Source: JBELMB01 sp042088665
Lineage (GTDB): Bacteria > Pseudomonadota > Alphaproteobacteria > Rhodobacterales > Rhodobacteraceae
Direction: 5' to 3'
DNA length: 10,048 nucleotides
Assembly (NCBI GenBank): GCA_042088665.1
Contig: JBELMB010000185.1
Span: forward strand, 1 to 10,048
A model generated the notes under the pieces. That model saw nothing but the letters and a program-made list of their open reading frames with translations, made no database searches and was not told where the DNA came from. Below are positions 6,928-10,048 of the stretch, in pieces (positions within the stretch are counted from its first letter, which is position 1; the number at the start of each line of letters is the position of its first letter). Both the position numbers and the translations under genes were made by a program.

Positions 6928-7176
6928 ATGACAGGACCGAAAACAGAAAAGCGGATAAGCCGCCACAAGACGCCCGATCCGACGCGGACGGCCGCATTGT
7001 GTGAGCAGCTTCGCACCTTCGACCACGGGCTCATGAAGCTGGTCGAGACGTACCAAGGCGACATGACCCTGAAAGCGGCGGGTGAGCTAGTTGCGATGCA
7101 CCGGAAACTCCGACGAATGCGCTATCAGATCGAGGCCGAGGTGGATCTCGGCCGGAATGAAGGCGGCAGGAAATAG
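6928..7176 (+). CDS. hypothetical 82-aa basic helical protein, last gene of head operon
   Basis: Function not recognised. The 82-aa protein is basic and helical: a disordered start rich in K, R and T (MTGPKTEKRISRHKTPDPTR), then DHGLMKLVETYQGDMTLKAAGELVAM and a basic helix HRKLRRMRYQIEAEV, ending in RNEGGRK. Its start at 6928 follows GAGG (6917-6920) at 7-nt spacing and lies two bases after the portal stop, so it belongs to the same transcript. A longer frame from 6910 would begin inside the portal and has no ribosome-binding site. Possible roles are a head accessory protein, a capsid-size factor or a small DNA-binding regulator; nothing in the sequence decides between them. Confidence 0.72.
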   Translation: MTGPKTEKRISRHKTPDPTRTAALCEQLRTFDHGLMKLVETYQGDMTLKAAGELVAMHRKLRRMRYQIEAEVDLGRNEGGRK

Positions 7177-7177
7177 G

Positions 7178-7195
7178 AGGTGTATATTCACACCT
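7178..7195 (+). terminator. weak hairpin after the head operon
   Basis: AGGTGT (7178-7183) pairs with ACACCT (7190-7195) around a 6-nt loop, starting two bases after the stop of the 82-aa gene. No T-run follows. It may end or stabilise the long + strand transcript, but it is a weak candidate. Confidence 0.25.
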
Positions 7196-7226
7196 TGGCA
7201 CCACCCCCTATCACAACCTCAGGACG

Positions 7227-7249
7227 AAAAAGAGCCGCGCCGAAGCGCG
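7227..7249 (-). terminator. intrinsic terminator of the Tat-like gene (minus strand)
   Basis: Read on the minus strand, CGCGC-TTCG-GCGCG (7249 down to 7236) forms a 5-bp GC stem with a stable UUCG tetraloop, followed by GCTC and five T residues (7231-7227). It lies about 30 bp past the stop of the minus-strand gene ending at 7278, where a terminator would be expected. Confidence 0.6.
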
Positions 7250-7277
7250 ACCATAAAACCCGTTACCGGCCAAACCG

Positions 7278-7742
7278 CTACTCAGGGTTGATCCGGGCGT
7301 GTGATCCGTAGCCATCGACTACCATCCCCGTCAGTGCCCGCGCCTCTTTCCAGAGCTCGCCTTGACCCCAGTCGTCAATGAACTGACCGCAGGCGCTTTT
7401 GACGATCATCTTGGCCGCGAAATCGGCGGCGCAGGTACTAGGCAGGGACAGGATTTCAGTCTCGAGCTGATCGGTGTGGCGATAGAATAGGCGCTCCAGC
7501 TCTTCGTCCATATCTAAGCAGTCGGGGGCGAAAACATGTTTCTCGCTCGCCTCCATAATCGCACAATGCTGCCGGAAGAGACGTAGGATTTCCGTGTCTG
7601 CTTCATTCCCTCTGGCAAGATTGGGGGCAGTGAACGCCAGCGTCGCACCAGCAACGGGAAGCCCTCTCAAAAGGCTACGGCGGGACAGGCGGGGTTCATC
7701 AGGCAAGCCGGGAGCGGCCGCCGAAACGCAGGTGCGCGGCAT
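7278..7742 (-). CDS. Tat-signal-like helical accessory protein of phage/plasmid type
   Basis: The 154-aa protein begins with SRRSLLR (residues 20-26), followed by an uncharged stretch GLPVAGATLAFTAPN and a likely cleavage zone near LARGNEA. This is the layout of a twin-arginine export signal. The mature part is helical and acidic (DTEILRLFRQHCAIMEASEKHV; EELERLFYRHTDQLETEILSLP; STCAADFAAKMIVK). From memory, helical proteins with an 'I..lPSTTaadfAAK' segment are common, functionally uncharacterised cargo of Rhodobacteraceae prophages and plasmids. The start is well supported: GGAG (minus strand, 7754-7751) lies 8 nt before ATG. It stands alone on the minus strand, with its own promoter candidate and terminator. 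It may be an exported accessory or exclusion factor; the function is unknown, and the Tat signal could be only an alternative N-terminus. Confidence 0.75.
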   Translation of the reverse strand: MPRTCVSAAAPGLPDEPRLSRRSLLRGLPVAGATLAFTAPNLARGNEADTEILRLFRQHCAIMEASEKHVFAPDCLDMDEELERLFYRHTDQLETEILSLPSTCAADFAAKMIVKSACGQFIDDWGQGELWKEARALTGMVVDGYGSHARINPE

Positions 7743-7765
7743 TGTCGGATCTCCATCAGGGTAGG

Positions 7766-7794
7766 TTGCGACCGCTACTCAGCGGTGATATCCT
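7766..7794 (+). promoter_or_regulatory. candidate promoter for the RHH gene
   Basis: TTGCGA (7766-7771) and TATCCT (7789-7794) are separated by exactly 17 bp, each matching four of six consensus positions. The -10 element lies inside the left arm of the 15-bp inverted repeat, as expected for an autoregulated repressor. Confidence 0.4.
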
Positions 7795-7843
7795 GATATC
7801 AATGAGGCATCATGCCGTCAACATCAAAGATATCAGGATATCA
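7786..7843. promoter_or_regulatory. operator: 15-bp perfect inverted repeat of paired GATATC sites
   Basis: TGATATCCTGATATC (7786-7800) is the exact reverse complement of GATATCAGGATATCA (7829-7843). Each arm contains two GATATC half-sites 8 bp apart, giving four in 57 bp. Closely spaced repeated half-sites are typical operators for ribbon-helix-helix dimers bound side by side, and such a protein is encoded directly downstream at 7845. The left arm covers the -10 elements of both divergent promoter candidates. Confidence 0.7.
7793..7821 (-). promoter_or_regulatory. candidate promoter for the Tat-like gene
   Basis: On the minus strand TTGACG (7821-7816) and TATCAG (7798-7793) are separated by 17 bp; the -35 matches five of six consensus positions and the -10 four of six. 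The -10 lies in the left operator arm, so the ribbon-helix-helix protein would be expected to control this gene too. Confidence 0.45.
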
Positions 7844-7844
7844 A

Positions 7845-7997
7845 ATGGCCGAGGGAAAAGAAGTTCAGGTACTGGTCCGCATGTCAGCAGCTTTGGCTGA
7901 GCGTTTGGATGGATACAGGCGTTCGGTCGCGGATCTTCCGTCGCGCCCTGAGGCGGTACGTCGCCTTCTCGATGAAGCCTTGTCGAAGCCCGACTAG
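7845..7997 (+). CDS. ribbon-helix-helix (CopG/Arc-like) DNA-binding regulator
   Basis: The 50-aa protein (from ATG 7845) has the full plan of a ribbon-helix-helix repressor: a strand KEVQVLVRM, helix A SAALAERLDGYRRSV, and helix B SRPEAVRRLLDEALSK. Members bind DNA as side-by-side dimers and control plasmid copy number, partition, or toxin-antitoxin genes. An ATG at 7812 with GAGG just upstream would add 11 residues encoded by the operator itself. I prefer 7845, where AGG (7835-7837) lies 7 nt upstream and the family's usual N-terminus begins. No toxin gene follows: its stop overlaps the stop of the convergent HTH gene by two bases (CTAG, 7994-7997). Autoregulation through the adjacent inverted repeat is likely. 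Confidence 0.8.
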   Translation: MAEGKEVQVLVRMSAALAERLDGYRRSVADLPSRPEAVRRLLDEALSKPD

Positions 7998-8353
7998 AAT
8001 GGCCACCAGCGCCGGGGGCGACAGGCCAGCTGTTGCGCCTGTTCCTTCCAGCTGTCCCGGTCCCGCTCCAAGTCGGCACTGCGCTGTTTTTCGGCATTAA
8101 GCTCGATCTCTAACACCGCGATCCGCAAGGCGTTTTCGTCCGACTTTGGGGTGTCAGCGTTGACACCTTTTTCAGTAACAATGACGCCACGGCTTGTCAT
8201 CCATTCTGACAGCTTGTCAGGGTGGATTTGCCAGTGGTTCCGGTTGTCGCGGAAGCCGGTCAAGCTGCCTTCTTTTAAAGCGTTCATGATGGTGCCGCGC
8301 GAAACCTTCGCCCGATCTGCCGCTTGCTTGGGTGTCAGCGTTGCCAGTGTCAT
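7994..8353 (-). CDS. HTH DNA-binding protein with C-terminal coiled coil, rep-associated
   Basis: From ATG 8353 this is 119 aa. The N-terminus TLTPKQAADRAKVSRGTIMNALKEGSLTG is an excisionase/MerR-like helix-turn-helix, followed by a wing-like segment NRNHWQIHPDKLSEWM. After a linker comes a charged heptad-like coiled coil (ENALRIAVLEIELNAEKQRSADLERDRDSWKEQAQQL) and a terminal RPRRWWPF. From memory, proteins of this plan often sit beside rep genes of small proteobacterial plasmids and are thought to help replication or its control. It lies downstream of rep on the same strand and probably shares its transcript. A TTG at 8374 would add seven residues, but that stretch carries TGGCAAT repeats, so I prefer ATG. 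It could also serve as the regulator that AlpA is in other satellites. Confidence 0.78.
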   Translation of the reverse strand: MTLATLTPKQAADRAKVSRGTIMNALKEGSLTGFRDNRNHWQIHPDKLSEWMTSRGVIVTEKGVNADTPKSDENALRIAVLEIELNAEKQRSADLERDRDSWKEQAQQLACRPRRWWPF

Positions 8354-8375
8354 GTCAGTGGCAATGTCTGGCAAT
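8341..8375. promoter_or_regulatory. TGGCAA(T) repeat cluster between rep and HTH gene
   Basis: TGGCAAT occurs at 8359-8365 and 8369-8375 (10-bp period), and the inverted TTGCCA at 8341-8346. These surround the ATG at 8353. A one-turn period and an inverted partner suggest a protein-binding site, perhaps an autoregulatory operator for the HTH protein. Confidence 0.35.
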
Positions 8376-8395
8376 TATCATGCGACCTGTCACCC

Positions 8396-8941
8396 TTATT
8401 CATCGGCTTTGTCAGTCGCGGGAAGGTCCGGTTCCATCCCCTCGAAGAAGCGTTGAGACACGGGGGGCAAGCCGTCCCCGGATGGGAGCTGGGCTTCACC
8501 TGTGCGCGGTAGCGTTCGCAAAGCGTCGTTTGCCAAGGTGCCTTCTGACTGGTCATCTGCATCTACGATGACTTCGGCGGAGAACCTCGACAGTCGCAGG
8601 TTGTCCCGCTTATCGGCCCATACCACCCGGTCATTCAATATATAGGCGCTTTCCCGGCCTGCGCCGATCCGAACGACCTGAAGCCAGTTCCCCGCTTCTA
8701 GTTCAGAGATAGCATTTCTGATGGTGCGATCTGTTACCCCGAGGATCTTGGACATGGTCTTCTGTGAGATCACCACCGCGTTCTGGTTGCCAACGCTGGC
8801 CGATAGCAAGTGAAGCACGGCAGAGGCAGTCGGCTTTCTGGCCGTGAGCTGCGCCCAAGCTTCATGGGAAGACCGGTCAGTCTGCACGAAAGTCCCTCTT
8901 GGGGGGCGTCGTATGTCAGTGGGTGGTGACATGCGTGTCAT
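8396..8941 (-). CDS. RepL-like winged-helix plasmid replication protein
   Basis: The 181-aa protein contains a winged-helix domain: SAVLHLLSASVGNQNAVVISQKTM, then SKILGVTDRTIRNAISELEAGNWLQVVRIG (recognition helix and wing), then AYILNDRVVWADKRDNLRLSRFSAEVIVD. This pattern ('ILNP.v.w....r...l..FsaeV.v') is that of RepL-type initiators and related small-plasmid replication proteins. The C-terminal tail of about 50 residues is acidic and looks disordered. GAGG precedes the ATG by 8 nt. The upstream 8950-9105 region carries direct and inverted repeats suited to an origin, supporting an initiator role. Without homology searching, a transcription regulator with the same fold cannot be excluded. There is no integrase anywhere in the circle, so replication as an episome is expected. 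Confidence 0.78.
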   Translation of the reverse strand: MTRMSPPTDIRRPPRGTFVQTDRSSHEAWAQLTARKPTASAVLHLLSASVGNQNAVVISQKTMSKILGVTDRTIRNAISELEAGNWLQVVRIGAGRESAYILNDRVVWADKRDNLRLSRFSAEVIVDADDQSEGTLANDALRTLPRTGEAQLPSGDGLPPVSQRFFEGMEPDLPATDKADE

Positions 8942-8954
8942 GAATTGTGCCTCG

Positions 8955-8974
8955 GTTTCCGGGGGTGCGGAAAT
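8955..8974 (+). repeat. 20-bp direct repeat, copy 1 (iteron-like)
   Basis: Identical over 20 bases to 9084-9103. Each copy carries TTTCCG and CGGAAA arms around GGGGTG, so it can also form a short hairpin. A likely binding site for the Rep or HTH protein. Confidence 0.8.
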
Positions 8975-9005
8975 TGGTTTCCGTCTTAGGGAAATGGTTT
9001 TCCTG

Positions 9006-9062
9006 ATTTGTGAAACGAACCGTAGCAGCGACTACCGGATATGTGAAGCACGTTTCACAAAT
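9006..9062. repeat. 12-bp perfect inverted repeat inside origin candidate
   Basis: ATTTGTGAAACG (9006-9017) and CGTTTCACAAAT (9051-9062) are exact reverse complements separated by 33 bp, with a partial third copy TGTGAA at 9042-9047. It lies near the midpoint between the two 20-bp direct repeats. Confidence 0.8.
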
Positions 9063-9083
9063 CTGGAAGAACCCCGGAAGTGA

Positions 9084-9103
9084 GTTTCCGGGGGTGCGGA
9101 AAT
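9084..9103 (+). repeat. 20-bp direct repeat, copy 2 (iteron-like)
   Basis: Exact second copy of 8955-8974. Its left part also pairs with CCCCGGAA at 9072-9079 (partner 9086-9093), so two alternative hairpins compete here. Confidence 0.8.
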
Positions 9104-9130
9104 CTGACGACACTTTCCACAGGCTAACCC

Positions 9131-9170
9131 ATTGAAAAGGTTCAATCGGAATTTTCGCCCTTCTTATGAT
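9131..9170 (+). promoter_or_regulatory. candidate promoter/operator for the packaging and head operon
   Basis: ATTGAA (9131-9136) and TTCAAT (9141-9146) form a perfect inverted repeat around AAGG. TTCAAT (9141-9146) followed after 18 bp by TATGAT (9165-9170) can be read as -35 and -10 elements; the -10 is good, the -35 poor. If correct, transcription would start about 9177 and the inverted repeat would be an operator over the -35. Confidence 0.35.
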
Positions 9171-9189
9171 CTATACCGGAGATGCTGCG

Positions 9190-10026
9190 GTGACGTTGAT
9201 CGCCGGGAGTGGCCCCCCCCACGGCAGGCGAGCGGCGGTCGGCGTCAGCGCAGCACCGACACAGGAAACTGTCCGCAGGACGCAATTTTTCAGCTCCTCA
9301 ATGCACGATGCACATTTAGGCTTGACCGATCTTCTTTATGTGCTCTATGCAATAAGAATGAGATCAGGACCGTTCATAGAAGCCGTATCCCATGAGCTGA
9401 AACTGCCTGTCAGTTCGGTGAGGGTGTATGCTCGTGCCTTGAAAGAGGCAGGGCTGATGTCGAGCGGTGCGCGTGGTGTCAACGGTGCGCACATGACCCC
9501 GTTGGATGCTGCGAGGCTGGTCATCGCCCTATTGACAACCGACAAGCCCGCCGAATGCGTCGAGCGGGTGCAGCGGTTCGGACAAATCAAGTATTCCCCG
9601 AGCTTCCGGCGCACGATCCGTGGCTATGTCACGATCCAGCCCGAAGAGTTCGCCAAGCTGTTCGAGGGCGAAACCTTCGAAGAGGTTCTGGCCCACTTGT
9701 TCGGCCAGCCCGCTCGCCTCGGCATCGAACGTGCCTGTGAGTGGTTCGATCAGCATGTGTTTCACGTTCGGGTCGAACCGTTCCCTGTCTTGGGCGAGCT
9801 GTTCAGCCCGATCCGGGAGGACGGTGAAATCACGGGGGAGCGCGTTGTGCCGTTCAAGGGCAAGGTCTGGGCCGATTCCGTGGAGGGCAAGAAGATGCCC
9901 CGCCACGTCGAAGGCTGGACCATCATCAAGGGCGGCATCCGGGTTCAGCGCGAAATCATCGGCATGACGTTCCTGTCGATCGGGATTGCCCTGATGCCGG
10001 AAGCCGGCAAGGAGGGCGGGCAATGA
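9190..10026 (+). CDS. HTH-containing phage-type protein, candidate small terminase or operon regulator
   Basis: This is a 278-aa protein from GTG 9190 (GGAG at 9178-9181, 8-nt spacing). A later ATG at 9301 would give 241 aa and exclude the low-complexity start; ATG 9166 has no ribosome-binding site. The conserved-looking part begins near residue 41: LLYVLYAIRMRSGPFIEAVSHEL, then LPVSSVRVYARALKEAGLMSS, a helix-turn-helix, then MTPLDAARLVIALLTTD. The C-terminal half is beta-rich with repeated glycines. From memory, proteins with a 'MTPLDAARLliAll' segment are frequent, unnamed proteins of alphaproteobacterial phages. DNA recognition plus first place in the packaging operon make it the best candidate for the missing small terminase or a transcription regulator. 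Its stop overlaps the next start by ATGA (10023-10026). A C8 run at 9213-9220 lies in the doubtful N-terminus. Confidence 0.72.
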   Translation: MTLIAGSGPPHGRRAAVGVSAAPTQETVRRTQFFSSSMHDAHLGLTDLLYVLYAIRMRSGPFIEAVSHELKLPVSSVRVYARALKEAGLMSSGARGVNGAHMTPLDAARLVIALLTTDKPAECVERVQRFGQIKYSPSFRRTIRGYVTIQPEEFAKLFEGETFEEVLAHLFGQPARLGIERACEWFDQHVFHVRVEPFPVLGELFSPIREDGEITGERVVPFKGKVWADSVEGKKMPRHVEGWTIIKGGIRVQREIIGMTFLSIGIALMPEAGKEGGQ

Positions 10027-10048
10027 CGGCCAGTTCTGGAAATCCCTT
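9994..10048. repeat. 55-bp terminal direct repeat, right copy (circular junction)
   Basis: Exact copy of bases 1-55. It contains the stop of the 9190-10026 gene and a second copy of the first codons of the 98-aa gene (ATG at 10023), so only one of the two ends should be counted. Confidence 0.93.

Larger units (their letters stand above)
8942..9130. other. candidate replication origin, repeat-rich
   Basis: This gene-free stretch has two exact 20-bp direct repeats (8955-8974, 9084-9103), each with a TTTCCG/CGGAAA inverted repeat inside. Between them are TTTCC/GGAAA (8978-8994) and a perfect 12-bp inverted repeat ATTTGTGAAACG/CGTTTCACAAAT (9006-9017, 9051-9062) with a further TGTGAA at 9042. 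CCCCGGAA/TTCCGGGG (9072-9079, 9086-9093) overlaps the second direct repeat. It lies directly upstream of the replication gene and separates it from the divergent head operon, so it is the natural place for the origin and the rep promoter. Confidence 0.6.

Noticed and set aside
7845..7997. RHH gene as antitoxin of a toxin-antitoxin pair
   Set aside because: No toxin gene follows on the same strand; the next gene is convergent and is an HTH protein.
9114..9121. TTTCCACA as a DnaA box
   Set aside because: It differs from the TTATNCACA consensus and is a single copy; not enough to call.
1..10048. CRISPR arrays, tRNA or rRNA genes, insertion sequences
   Set aside because: No regularly spaced repeats of the right length, no tRNA-like cloverleaf that I could recognise, and no transposase or terminal inverted repeats.

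Overview
The window is most simply read as one complete circular replicon of 9,993 bp. Bases 1-55 are repeated exactly at 9994-10048, and two genes overlap by ATGA across that junction. High GC, long antisense open frames, the codon style and the resemblance of several proteins to Rhodobacteraceae prophage proteins suggest an alphaproteobacterial host, perhaps the Rhodobacter/Paracoccus group. The host call is inference.

Layout on the circle. From about 9190, across the junction and on to 7176, every gene is on the + strand. First comes a DNA-binding-like protein (9190-10026), then small unknown proteins (30-326, 415-864), a gp6-like head-tail adaptor (864-1412) and another small unknown (1409-1639). 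A gene-free, hairpin-rich stretch follows (1640-2047). After it come the large terminase, an HNH nuclease, an HK97-type major capsid protein, the prohead protease, the portal and an 82-aa protein. Most neighbours overlap or have tight ribosome-binding sites, so this looks like one head-assembly and packaging transcript. On the other side are a Tat-signal-like protein (minus), a 50-aa ribbon-helix-helix protein (plus) sharing a divergent promoter/operator with it, an HTH protein and a RepL-like replication protein (both minus). A repeat-rich origin candidate (8950-9105) completes the circle.

Interpretation. The element has what is needed to build and fill a head (terminase, HNH, capsid, protease, portal, adaptor). 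It has no tail, tape-measure, baseplate, lysis or integrase gene, and it replicates as a plasmid would. The capsid-protease-portal order and the absence of tails match capsid-forming phage-inducible chromosomal islands (cf-PICIs), which make their own small heads and take tails from a helper phage. Those islands integrate; this one appears to be an episome with a RepL-like protein. The best single hypothesis is a plasmid-form, tail-stealing, capsid-forming satellite. No obvious small terminase is present. The 9190-10026 protein and the hairpin-rich region upstream of terL are the candidates for the DNA-recognition partner and the packaging site.
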